A DNA stretch of 64,000 bases from Clostridia bacterium (GTDB taxonomy: Bacteria > Bacillota > Clostridia > Oscillospirales > Acutalibacteraceae). The notes below the pieces were generated by a model. The model was not told the origin of the DNA. It did not search any database and worked only from the letters and a program-made list of their open reading frames with translations. Of the stretch, positions 52,014 through 59,691 are shown one piece after another (the stretch's first letter is position 1; the number at the start of each line of letters is the position of its first letter). Location: contig JAFTXJ010000002.1 of NCBI GenBank assembly GCA_017461625.1, forward strand, positions 101,628-165,627, read 5' to 3'. The position numbers and the translations under genes are program-made.

Positions 52014-53192
52014 TCAGATATTTGCATTATATCTGCCCTGCTTTTTCAATCGGTTTACAAATAACTTCAGAGTGATAACCATTATCAAATAAAGAGCAGC
52101 AAGCAAAACAGGATATACTTTTATGCCAAATATGCTGCTTATAAGGCTTACCGTTGGCGGAGCCAGCATAACACCGATATAAGCAAAAGCTATTTGTGAG
52201 CCCATAATTGATTGTGACACTTCTTTGCCGAAATTATGGGGTGTAAGGTGTATCATATTAGGATAAATTGAACCGTTGCCCAAGCCTATAAGGAACAAGC
52301 CGACCACAGAAGCCTCACCGGGCAGGGGGAGTAGCATAATTACAATTGCAGGGGCAAGGATGGCAGAGCCAATGCTGATGCGTTTCCATGTGCTGATTTT
52401 ATCAGAAAGCAAACCTGACACAAAACGGCCCACAGACATTCCTACATAATATATTGTTAAAGCTAATGCACCGTGATCTGTTTCAAATCCTTTCTCTGTT
52501 ACAAGATATGTACTTCCCCAAACTCCGCAGGCGTATTCAATCGCATTTGTTGCAAGCATAATAATCCATACCAGTCGAATTTCAGATGTTTTTGCCATTT
52601 GTAAAATGGTAAGGTTTACTCCCCGCTCTTCTTCTGCCTGTTCAGCTGAGGTGGTCTTTTTCCACATAGGAAGGGATAAAATCAGCAGCAAAGTAATAGC
52701 CGCCTGAACATAAAAGGCATAACGGTAACCGCTGCGCCAGCCCACATCACCCAATGCGTATGACATAAGATAGGGGCTGAGACTTACTCCTACACCGTAA
52801 AAACAGTGTAAAAAATTCATATGGCTTGCTTTGCAGTGCAAGGCAACGTAGTTGTTAAGCCCGGAGTCAATAGCACCTGCACCAAGTCCGAGGATGATGG
52901 CTAAAGGTATCATACCCCAAAAAGACGGGATGACAGAAAAGCCAAACAAAGCTGCTGCAGTCATTGCTGTGCTGAATGCTGTAACTTTAGCGGTACCCAA
53001 TTTATTCAGAATCCCAGAACTGAACATGCTCGACAAAACGGTGCAACCTGAAATGATAAATGTGAGAACACTAACCATTTCAACGGGAATGTTCATTTCT
53101 GCGTGTATTGCAGGCCAGGCAGAGCCAATAAGAGAATCGGGAACCCCGAGACCTATAAATGCAATGTAAATTACAATCAATAAAAAAACCAT
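52014..53192 (-). CDS. MFS transporter
   Basis: 392 residues, about 12 transmembrane segments. The N-terminus GVPDSLIGSAWPAIHAEMNIP and GLGAGAIDSGLNNYVA (about 115-130) resemble FucP/GlpT-like sugar permeases of the MFS-1 family. SVGRFVSGLLSDKISTWKR is a loop 2/8-type MFS motif. Start at 53192 with GGGAGGT. Upstream reading to 53357 would need a start without a ribosome site and would cross the terminator-like hairpin. It probably imports the glycoside released or cut by the GH106-like enzyme. Confidence 0.85.
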   Translation of the reverse strand: MVFLLIVIYIAFIGLGVPDSLIGSAWPAIHAEMNIPVEMVSVLTFIISGCTVLSSMFSSGILNKLGTAKVTAFSTAMTAAALFGFSVIPSFWGMIPLAIILGLGAGAIDSGLNNYVALHCKASHMNFLHCFYGVGVSLSPYLMSYALGDVGWRSGYRYAFYVQAAITLLLILSLPMWKKTTSAEQAEEERGVNLTILQMAKTSEIRLVWIIMLATNAIEYACGVWGSTYLVTEKGFETDHGALALTIYYVGMSVGRFVSGLLSDKISTWKRISIGSAILAPAIVIMLLPLPGEASVVGLFLIGLGNGSIYPNMIHLTPHNFGKEVSQSIMGSQIAFAYIGVMLAPPTVSLISSIFGIKVYPVLLAALYLIMVITLKLFVNRLKKQGRYNANI

Positions 53193-53213
53193 AAAAACCT
53201 CCCAAAAACTCCT

Positions 53214-53251
53214 TAAAAAAACAAAACGGACAGCACTTAAGCACTGCCCGT
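53214..53251 (-). promoter_or_regulatory. Terminator-like hairpin in the leader of the MFS gene
   Basis: Minus strand ACGGGCAGTGC TTAA GTGCTGTCCGT then TTTTGTTTTTTT, ending about 22 bases before ATG 53192. It matches the terminator at 49495-49530 almost base for base. It may be an attenuator, or the terminator of a lost upstream gene. Confidence 0.6.
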
Positions 53252-53350
53252 CTGAGTGGTGCGGATGTTCATAACACAAGTAGTTCTCCGGCAATACATA
53301 TTCTATACTTCGTACTCTAATATATTTCCTCAGATATGGAGGAATACATA

Positions 53351-53629
53351 ATGTCAAATATCATTGAAGATTTCTATTATGGCAATATTGAGCCACAAGA
53401 AGTCAATTCAGAATTAACACCTAAACTCAAGAAGAAATTAAGTAGCCTTGCAGAGAAAGAAGAACAGCTTGCTGCAAGATTGAACGGTGAAAACAAGGAG
53501 CTGTTTCAAAGCTATGTAAGTGCCTATGTTGAATTTTCAACAACGAGTAACGCAGACAGCTTTATATCAGGCTTCAGACTTGGAGCAAAATTTATATACG
53601 ACACATTTGTTAAGAATATGAAAGGATGA
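53351..53629 (+). CDS. DUF6809-like small protein
   Basis: 92 residues, charged and helical, starting SNIIEDFYYGNIEP. This start is typical of a small protein family carried by Clostridia integrative elements. The middle is KKKLSSLAEKEEQLAARL, a helix with a coiled-coil tendency. ATG 53351 follows ATGGAGG; an upstream ATG at 53336 lies before this site. It precedes TnpV by 7 bases. Function unknown. Confidence 0.7.
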   Translation: MSNIIEDFYYGNIEPQEVNSELTPKLKKKLSSLAEKEEQLAARLNGENKELFQSYVSAYVEFSTTSNADSFISGFRLGAKFIYDTFVKNMKG

Positions 53630-53636
53630 ATGTACT

Positions 53637-54002
53637 ATGAAAAACAATACAAATATTCAATACAGACAAGTTGGAGATTTCAACATTCCTAACCTTACAA
53701 TACCACCCGAAGAAGCAAATATCAGACTCGGCAAATGGGGCATGTTACACAAGGACTATCTTCTTAAACACAAAAAAGTGGTGTTTACAACATTGCTTAC
53801 CCAAGGAAAACTTTATCAGCACTGTGCCGAAATAGAAAATCAGGCACGAGATATGTTTGATACTCTTGTTGAACAGATGAAAGAGGCTGTAGGTGTAACC
53901 AAAAAACTTAAAGAAGAAAATCAAATGGAATGGGTATGCCGTATGCAAAATATTGAAGCAATAGCAAGAGAAATCGTTAATAGCGAAATAATATTCAATT
54001 AG
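53637..54002 (+). CDS. tnpV: TnpV-type transposon-encoded protein
   Basis: 121 residues. LGKWGMLHKDYLLKHKKVVFTTLLTQGKL (about 31-60) and ENQMEWVCRMQNIEAIAREIV near the C-terminus are the marks of TnpV, a small protein of unknown role found on Tn-type and conjugative elements of Clostridia. Co-transcribed with the DUF6809-like gene and ended by a strong terminator. Identification is by pattern memory, moderately secure. Confidence 0.78.
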   Translation: MKNNTNIQYRQVGDFNIPNLTIPPEEANIRLGKWGMLHKDYLLKHKKVVFTTLLTQGKLYQHCAEIENQARDMFDTLVEQMKEAVGVTKKLKEENQMEWVCRMQNIEAIAREIVNSEIIFN

Positions 54003-54009
54003 TAAAATC

Positions 54010-54047
54010 GGCGACAGGGTGAAAATTCCCTGTCGCCAATCATTTTT
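54010..54047 (+). terminator. Intrinsic terminator after tnpV
   Basis: GGCGACAGGG / CCCTGTCGCC with an 8-base loop, then AATCATTTTT. Confidence 0.9.
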
Positions 54048-54054
54048 GTTCGGA

Positions 54055-54083
54055 TTGATTTTTTATGTAGAAAATAGTATAAT
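54055..54083 (+). promoter_or_regulatory. Promoter of the LytTR/GHKL system
   Basis: TTGATT, 17-base spacer, TATAAT, 31 bases before ATG 54115. No LytTR repeat is seen next to it. Confidence 0.65.
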
Positions 54084-54114
54084 TATCTATAACTTGCTGA
54101 AAGGAACGATTACT

Positions 54115-54828
54115 ATGCTCAATATTGCCATTTGCGATGATGAACCTGTTGAAATTGAATATCTGACATCGCTTGTGCAGGAATGGGTAAAAGCAACTAA
54201 AACATCCGTAAATATTTCGGATTTTGCGAGTGCGGAAGCGTTTCTTTTCAAGTATGAGGAAGATAAAAACTTCGATATTCTTCTGCTCGATATTCAGATG
54301 AAAGCTATGGACGGCATTGAGCTTGCCGAGAAAATCCGTGAAACCAACAGCGGTATGCAGATTGTTTTCATAACCGGTTTCCCCGACTATATCTCCCGTG
54401 GATATGATGTTTCGGCACTTCACTATCTGATTAAACCCGTTGAGAAAGAAAAGCTTTCTGAGGTTCTTTCAAGGGCTTGCGATAATCTGAAGAAAGAAGA
54501 GAAATTCATTCTGCTTTCGATTGATAATGAAAGCTGTAAAATCAATCTGAAAGATATAATTTATGTTGAAGCCTTCGGACATTCAAGCTGTGTTGTTTGT
54601 GAAAACGGTGAGCATAATGTTAAGCTCCCGATTTCGGATATTTCTAAAATGCTTGATAAGAGTTTCATTCAATGCCACCGTTCATACATAGCAAATATTC
54701 AGCATATTTCAAGAATTACCAAAACAGATGTAGTCTTTGACAACGGCAAAAGCGTTCCTGTTTCAAGGCGAATGTATAATGATGTCAATATGGCATTCAT
54801 CAATTTTTACAGAGGTATCAGTCAATGA
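54115..54828 (+). CDS. LytTR-family response regulator (AgrA/VirR type)
   Basis: 237 residues. Receiver: acidic pair CDDEP (about 7-11), phospho-Asp in ILLLDIQMKAMDG (about 60), Thr in VFITG and Lys in HYLIKPVEK. The LytTR DNA-binding domain (about 140-235) has VEAFGHSSCVV, FIQCHRSYIANI and VPVSRRMY. Such regulators bind pairs of 9-bp direct repeats with a 12-bp gap. ATG 54115 has AAAGGAACG. It overlaps the kinase start by 4 bases. A repeat pair matching this rule lies at 55547-55576. Confidence 0.93.
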   Translation: MLNIAICDDEPVEIEYLTSLVQEWVKATKTSVNISDFASAEAFLFKYEEDKNFDILLLDIQMKAMDGIELAEKIRETNSGMQIVFITGFPDYISRGYDVSALHYLIKPVEKEKLSEVLSRACDNLKKEEKFILLSIDNESCKINLKDIIYVEAFGHSSCVVCENGEHNVKLPISDISKMLDKSFIQCHRSYIANIQHISRITKTDVVFDNGKSVPVSRRMYNDVNMAFINFYRGISQ

Positions 54829-55568
54829 ATTATTGGATTATTGCCGCAGCAGTTGCAGTTGTTTTAATTGCAATAGTTCTGGCGGTTATTTTCACAAGGA
54901 GATATATCCGCAATTTTACAGACAAGCGTATTGCCGAATATCAGAATGACCTCATCACAAAGCATTGCGAGGAAGTTCAGAACATTTATAAAACAATGCG
55001 TGGTTGGCGTCACGACTATAAAAATCACATTCAGGTTATGCGTGCATCCCTTGAAATGGGCAACCTTACCGAACTTGGCAACTATCTCGGTGAACTCTCG
55101 GTTGACCTGAACACTGTTGATACGGTTGTCAAAACCGGCAACGTAATGGCGGATGCCATTCTCAACAGTAAGCTTGCACTCTGCAAAGCAAGAAATATTC
55201 CTTATGAGGTTACTGCAACCATACCCGAAGAATGTAGTGTCAACGATGTTGAACTTTGCGTTATCATCGGTAATCTGCTTGACAATGCAATGGAAGCCTG
55301 CGAAAAGATCGAGGACAAAACAAAGAGATTTATCCGTGTTTATATCGGACTTTTCAAACAGCAGCTTTACATAAACGTTACCAACTCAATGATTGGAACT
55401 CCCGTTAAAAGAGGTAAGGCATATAAATCTTCAAAGGGTGAAAATCACGGCTTTGGACTTATGAGAGTTGACAGAATTGCCGATAAATACAACGGCTTTG
55501 TCAACCGTCAGTTTGAAGACGGAGTGTTTGGAACGGAGATTATGTTACCGTTCGTGCAAAGCAAATAA
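54825..55568 (+). CDS. GHKL sensor histidine kinase with a single membrane helix
   Basis: 247 residues. One transmembrane helix (about 4-23), then a coil (about 28-60) and a GHKL kinase: phospho-His in WRHDYKNHIQVM (about 65), N box IIGNLLDNAMEACE, G box HGFGLMRVDRIADKY. The usual AgrC-type kinase has 6-7 membrane helices; here almost no extracellular part remains, so it is unlikely to sense a peptide alone. It might respond to the adjacent ABC exporter or through its membrane helix. Cognate partner of the LytTR protein. Confidence 0.9.
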   Translation: MNYWIIAAAVAVVLIAIVLAVIFTRRYIRNFTDKRIAEYQNDLITKHCEEVQNIYKTMRGWRHDYKNHIQVMRASLEMGNLTELGNYLGELSVDLNTVDTVVKTGNVMADAILNSKLALCKARNIPYEVTATIPEECSVNDVELCVIIGNLLDNAMEACEKIEDKTKRFIRVYIGLFKQQLYINVTNSMIGTPVKRGKAYKSSKGENHGFGLMRVDRIADKYNGFVNRQFEDGVFGTEIMLPFVQSK

Positions 55569-55576
55569 CCGTTCGT
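55547..55576 (+). promoter_or_regulatory. LytTR-type direct-repeat binding site
   Basis: ACCGTTCGT at 55547-55555 and again at 55568-55576, start-to-start 21 bp and 12 bp apart. This matches the published LytTR half-site rule [TA][AC][CA]GTTN[AG][TG]. The identity runs on through TGCAAA. The repeats lie at about -74 to -45 from the promoter below, the usual activator position. The first copy is inside the end of the kinase gene. Local duplication of the gene end is an alternative reading. Confidence 0.65.
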
Positions 55577-55582
55577 GCAAAA

Positions 55583-55606
55583 GCAACCCGCTGAGGTTGC
55601 TTTTTT
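55583..55606 (+). terminator. Terminator between the kinase and exporter genes
   Basis: GCAACC CGCTGA GGTTGC then TTTTTT. It ends the two-component transcript and overlaps the core promoter of the exporter. Confidence 0.8.
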
Positions 55607-55608
55607 GG

Positions 55609-55614
55609 TATAGT
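55609..55614 (+). promoter_or_regulatory. -10 element of the exporter promoter
   Basis: TATAGT with no good -35 at the proper distance (the position falls in the terminator stem), as expected for an activator-dependent promoter. Confidence 0.45.
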
Positions 55615-55634
55615 CATACTGTGAGGTGAAACGG

Positions 55635-57482
55635 ATGAAAAAAGCCAAAACAAAAAAATATTCGGCATTCAATAATTTAAAATTTATAGCAAAGCTGTTT
55701 TACGGATGGGATAAAGGCTTTATCTTTATGCATCTTATCAACGTACCGCTGAAGGTTTTTTCGGAAATGGTAACCGTACTGTTAGCCCCGCTTTTAGTGT
55801 GGTTTATAGAACAAAAAACAAGTTTTGGAATTATTGCTGCTGCCGTAATTGGAATACAGCTTACCTATATTGCCATAGGTGTGCTTCGTCAATATTACTA
55901 TAAAGAAGACTTTAAAAGACGCCCTCAGATTATCAAGCACCTTGATTTGATGCTTAGCAACAAAATTATGAATATGGATTTTGAGCTTCTGGAGTCCCCC
56001 GATGGAAAGGCAAAATATCAGAAAGCAAAAAATTCGCTCTCATATTACGGAATATATACGGTGTTTGAGCAGTTTTACAATTTCTTTGTTGTTCTGCTGA
56101 GTGTCGGAAGCTTCGGTGCCATTATTATGACACTAAACCCGTTAATTCTGATTTGTGTTATAGGTATGAGGTTGCTGTCTTTACTTGTTGCATTTCTGGA
56201 AGAAAAACTGACGGACACAACCAAAGATCCAGAAGCAATGGCAGACAGACATTTGAATTATCTTACAAAGGCTTCAATGGACTTTGCCGTTGCAAAGGAT
56301 GTTCGTATTTATGGCTTGCGTTCATTTTTACAGAGTTTAAGCGAGCATTATATTTTTGAAAAATTTAAATGGGTAAAAAAGAAATACAAGTATTATCTTA
56401 TAACCGACAGCATCGGTCTTGTTATTTCAACGGCTACAGAAATCGGTGTTTATATTTTCCTGATTTACAAGATGTACAAAAGCGGTATGAGCGGTGCGGA
56501 TTTTGTGCTTTATTCTTCTGCTTTGATTGCCTTCGGAGTATGGTGCCGTGACATAGGCTATAATTTTGAATGCGTCAACAGGTGCACCCATTATATCAAC
56601 GATTTACGGGAATTTCTTGACATTGAAAACCGGTTAAAAAACAAAGACGGTAAAACTTTGCCTGACAAAAAGCCTTATTCAATAGAACTGAAAAATGTTT
56701 CGTTCATCTATCCCGAAGCCGAAAATAAAATTCTTGATAACATTAATCTGAAAATCAATGCAGGTGAAAACATAGCTTTTGTCGGTGTAAACGGTGCAGG
56801 TAAAACAACTCTCGTAAAGCTCATTTGCGGACTTTATAGACCTACAAGCGGTCAGATTCTTGTAAACGGTGTTGATATTGCCGAATTTAATCGTGATGAA
56901 TACTACGCTGCAATTTCCGCCGTTTTTCAGGATGTCCGCGTTATGCCCTGCTCAATTCTTTCCAATATTTCAATGCTTCCCGAAGAAGAGACCGACATAG
57001 AAAGAGTTTTGAATTGTATTGAGCTTGCGGGACTTTCCGAAAAAATAGGCAGTTTACCTGATGGAATACATACACTTCTCGGTAAAAACATCAATGATGA
57101 TGCGGTTGAACTTTCGGGCGGTCAGCTTCAAAGGTTGCTTCTGGCAAGAGCAATTTACAAGGATGTTCCGATTCTGATTCTTGATGAGCCGACTGCTGCA
57201 CTGGACCCAATTGCAGAAAATGATATGTACCTAAAATACAATGAATTTTCCAGGGGTAAAACCTCAATTTATATTTCACACAGACTTTCATCAACCCGTT
57301 TTTGTGACAGAATTGTGCTTATTAACAATACTGTTATTGCCGAAACAGGCACTCATGAGGAGTTGATGAAAAAAGACGGCAAATATGCTGAAATGTTCCG
57401 TGTGCAGAGCAAATATTACGAAAAGGAGGTACAGGCAGATGAAGTCTTCGGAAAAAAGCAGAACATTGAATCAGGAAATTAA
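55635..57482 (+). CDS. ABC exporter half-transporter 1 on the mobile element
   Basis: 615 residues. Six-helix membrane domain (about 25-330) and nucleotide-binding domain with Walker A GVNGAGKTT, Q-loop VFQDVRV, signature LSGGQLQRLLLARA, Walker B ILILDEPTAALDP and ISHRLS. No peptidase C39 domain, so it does not cut leader peptides. ATG 55635 has GAGGTGA. It overlaps the next gene by 44 bases, implying a heterodimer. The location behind LytTR repeats suggests induction by the adjoining two-component system. Candidates for cargo are peptides, lipids or drugs. Confidence 0.92.
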   Translation: MKKAKTKKYSAFNNLKFIAKLFYGWDKGFIFMHLINVPLKVFSEMVTVLLAPLLVWFIEQKTSFGIIAAAVIGIQLTYIAIGVLRQYYYKEDFKRRPQIIKHLDLMLSNKIMNMDFELLESPDGKAKYQKAKNSLSYYGIYTVFEQFYNFFVVLLSVGSFGAIIMTLNPLILICVIGMRLLSLLVAFLEEKLTDTTKDPEAMADRHLNYLTKASMDFAVAKDVRIYGLRSFLQSLSEHYIFEKFKWVKKKYKYYLITDSIGLVISTATEIGVYIFLIYKMYKSGMSGADFVLYSSALIAFGVWCRDIGYNFECVNRCTHYINDLREFLDIENRLKNKDGKTLPDKKPYSIELKNVSFIYPEAENKILDNINLKINAGENIAFVGVNGAGKTTLVKLICGLYRPTSGQILVNGVDIAEFNRDEYYAAISAVFQDVRVMPCSILSNISMLPEEETDIERVLNCIELAGLSEKIGSLPDGIHTLLGKNINDDAVELSGGQLQRLLLARAIYKDVPILILDEPTAALDPIAENDMYLKYNEFSRGKTSIYISHRLSSTRFCDRIVLINNTVIAETGTHEELMKKDGKYAEMFRVQSKYYEKEVQADEVFGKKQNIESGN

Positions 57483-59313
57483 CCTGATTATCCGTGGATT
57501 AAAACTGTTTTCAACTTTTACACCTCATTTTATTTCGTATTCAATAGGTTACAGCTTTTTCGAAAGCCTGAGTTGGTTCTTAAATATTTTTCTTGCTGCA
57601 GAATTGGTGGATGAAGTCACAGGTGAACGCAGTCTTCAGCGATTGATTATTCTTCTCTGTCTTCTTGCTTTTTCGCAGGTTGTGTTAATGGTTCTCTGTA
57701 AGTTTTGCTATAATAAAGCGAGAGTTGGAGATTTGATTTCAAAACAATGGACGGAGGTCTATCTTAATAACAAATCTTTTTCAATGGATTATAAGAATAT
57801 GGAGGACCCGAAAATCCGTCTTGAACGGCAGTCTATCACAAAAAATGCCGATGTTGGCGGACTGAATATTCTGGTCAATACTTTTATAGAACTGTTTTAC
57901 GATATATTTCAGATTATAGGCGGATTAATACTTCTTTCCGATTTTCTTGTTAAGCGTTCACCAAAAATATTAACGGGCATTTCTGCTTTTGCTGATTCAT
58001 CTCTCTGTGCAGTATGCTTTTTCATTTTGATGGTTGCGGCGGCTGTCGGTTCTTATTTCATAAGCGAAAAATACGGCAAAAAAATCTACACGGTTCAAAG
58101 AAGAATACCGGTAGTTGAAAGAATGATGAGATATTACACGGATGATTATCTCGATGACAGCAAATCCTGCAAAGATGTTCACATTTTTAATCAGAAAAAT
58201 CTGATACTTAAAAGTTTTGAGAATGCCTTTGTGAATTGGCGTGAACTCAACAAACAGACTGCTGAAATCGGCTTAAAAAAGGGCGCAACTAACAGAATAA
58301 TTACCGGTTCCCTTGTTACAATAATTTATCTTTTTGTTGCTTTCAAAGCATACGTGGGTGCATTCGGATTAGGCGGATTTATTAAGTACGTTGAGCCTCT
58401 TGAAAGACTGATGTACTGTGTAACACACTTTGCCGAAAGCACAGCTTCACTCAAAAGTAATAATCTTTATCTTGAAAAGGTTTTTGAGTATATTGACATT
58501 CCCACCGATATGCATTACGGTACTATTCCCACCGAAAAACGAATGGATAATAAATATGACATTGAATTTCACAATGTCAGCTTCAGATATCCGGGTACCG
58601 ATAAATATGCGATTAAAAACCTCAACCTTAAATTCAAGGTCGGTGACAGGATTGCGGTTGTTGGCATGAACGGAAGCGGTAAAACAACAATGATAAAACT
58701 GCTTTGTCGTCTATACGACCCGACAGAGGGATACATCACACTTAACGGCATAGATATTCAGAAATACGATTATGAAGATTATCTGAAACTGTTCTCTGTA
58801 GTATTCCAAGATTTCAAGCTATTCTCATTCTCTGTCGGAGAGAACGTTGCGGCAAGCATTGACTATGATGAAGAAAAAGTATGGTCATCGCTTGAAAAAG
58901 CAGGTATGCTTGAACGAGTAAAAGCTATGCCTAAAGGTCTCAAAACTCCTGTTTACAAGGATTTTGAAGAAGACGGCGTTGAAATCTCCGGCGGTGAAGC
59001 ACAGAAACTCGCAATCGCAAGAGCACTCTATAAAGATGCTGCGTTTGTAATTCTCGACGAACCCACCGCATCACTCGACCCTATCGCCGAACACGAAATC
59101 TATTCCCGCTTCAATGATATGGTTAAGGATAAAACAGCGGTTTATATCTCCCACCGTCTGTCATCCTGCCGCTTCTGTGACAGAATCCTTGTATTCAATA
59201 ACGGTCAGTTAATTCAGGACGGCTCACACGAAAATCTCCTCGAAAATTCTGACGGTAAATACAGTGAACTTTGGAACGCTCAGGCGCAGTATTACGCTGA
59301 AACCAAAGTGTAA
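57439..59313 (+). CDS. ABC exporter half-transporter 2 on the mobile element
   Basis: 624 residues with the same domain order as its partner: Walker A GMNGSGKTT, Q-loop VFQDFKLFS, signature ISGGEAQKLAIARA, Walker B FVILDEPTASLDP and ISHRLSS. ATG 57439 was chosen because AAAGGAGGT precedes it; an in-frame start at 57385 is deep within the previous gene. Both ATP sites appear intact. The extracellular loops are short. Compare the chromosomal pair at 13836-17445, which has the same architecture without a regulatory gene beside it. Confidence 0.92.
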   Translation: MKSSEKSRTLNQEINLIIRGLKLFSTFTPHFISYSIGYSFFESLSWFLNIFLAAELVDEVTGERSLQRLIILLCLLAFSQVVLMVLCKFCYNKARVGDLISKQWTEVYLNNKSFSMDYKNMEDPKIRLERQSITKNADVGGLNILVNTFIELFYDIFQIIGGLILLSDFLVKRSPKILTGISAFADSSLCAVCFFILMVAAAVGSYFISEKYGKKIYTVQRRIPVVERMMRYYTDDYLDDSKSCKDVHIFNQKNLILKSFENAFVNWRELNKQTAEIGLKKGATNRIITGSLVTIIYLFVAFKAYVGAFGLGGFIKYVEPLERLMYCVTHFAESTASLKSNNLYLEKVFEYIDIPTDMHYGTIPTEKRMDNKYDIEFHNVSFRYPGTDKYAIKNLNLKFKVGDRIAVVGMNGSGKTTMIKLLCRLYDPTEGYITLNGIDIQKYDYEDYLKLFSVVFQDFKLFSFSVGENVAASIDYDEEKVWSSLEKAGMLERVKAMPKGLKTPVYKDFEEDGVEISGGEAQKLAIARALYKDAAFVILDEPTASLDPIAEHEIYSRFNDMVKDKTAVYISHRLSSCRFCDRILVFNNGQLIQDGSHENLLENSDGKYSELWNAQAQYYAETKV

Positions 59314-59373
59314 AGCAAAAAGCCAGCTTGTGTTAAATGCGAGTTAACTTGAATTGTATAATAATTATCTATG

Positions 59374-59409
59374 TGGTGTCGGCAAAAACCGACACCATCT
59401 TTTCTTTTT
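59374..59409 (+). terminator. Terminator of the exporter operon
   Basis: TGGTGTCGG CAAAAA CCGACACCA then TCTTTTCTTTTT. Confidence 0.9.
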
Positions 59410-59420
59410 AGAAAAAGTTC

Positions 59421-59449
59421 TTGACAAATGAACAAGTGTTCTGTATAAT
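59421..59449 (+). promoter_or_regulatory. Perfect sigma-A promoter with internal palindrome
   Basis: TTGACA, 17-base spacer, TATAAT: full consensus. The spacer holds the palindrome GAACA-AG-TGTTC (59430-59441), a likely repressor site. Confidence 0.85.
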
Positions 59450-59455
59450 AATAAA

Positions 59456-59691
59456 ATGGTAAATAATGTATTTGCCCTACAACTGAATACAATCTGAAAC
59501 ACATATTTTTTACTTATTGGCTTTATGCCACACATATTATCTGACCGAAGAAAGTATAGTCCGATACCCGGTCAGTAACATACGGACAGTCAGAGCTTAA
59601 AGTTTAAGCCGTTACATAGTTTCAGTGCAAACTGTGCGAGAGGATGAAATGTCCTCCCGCTATTTGTGCTGTCTATGTGACGGCTTTTTTT
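59456..59691 (+). ncRNA. Structured non-coding RNA candidate on the mobile element
   Basis: A transcript of about 235 nt is predicted from the perfect promoter to a terminator. Nested stems: CTGACC/GGTCAG (59541-59575), GCTTAAA/TTTAAGC (59595-59609), GAGGA/TCCTC (about 59639-59655) and the closing stem AGCCGTTACATAG / CTATGTGACGGCT (59607-59685) with T7. The only ORF at its 5' end is 13 codons and leaderless, ATG at about +1 (MVNNVFALQLNTI). It is more compact and stem-rich than a leader and is followed by no gene for 600 bases. It does not match an RNA class that I can name. It could regulate copy number or replication as an antisense or decoy RNA, or be cargo. Confidence 0.5.

Noticed and set aside
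53192-53357. Longer N-terminus for the MFS transporter
   Set aside because: It would have to run through the terminator-like hairpin and has no ribosome site; GGGAGGT marks ATG 53192.
55583-55606. Treating the kinase-exporter gap as one uninterrupted operon
   Set aside because: A good intrinsic terminator and a separate -10 element lie between them, so separate transcripts are more likely.
59541-59575. RNase P RNA-like GAAAGTCC resemblance within the element RNA
   Set aside because: The match is to GAAGAAAGTATAGTCC only. The rest of the conserved RNase P core is missing and the RNA is too short.
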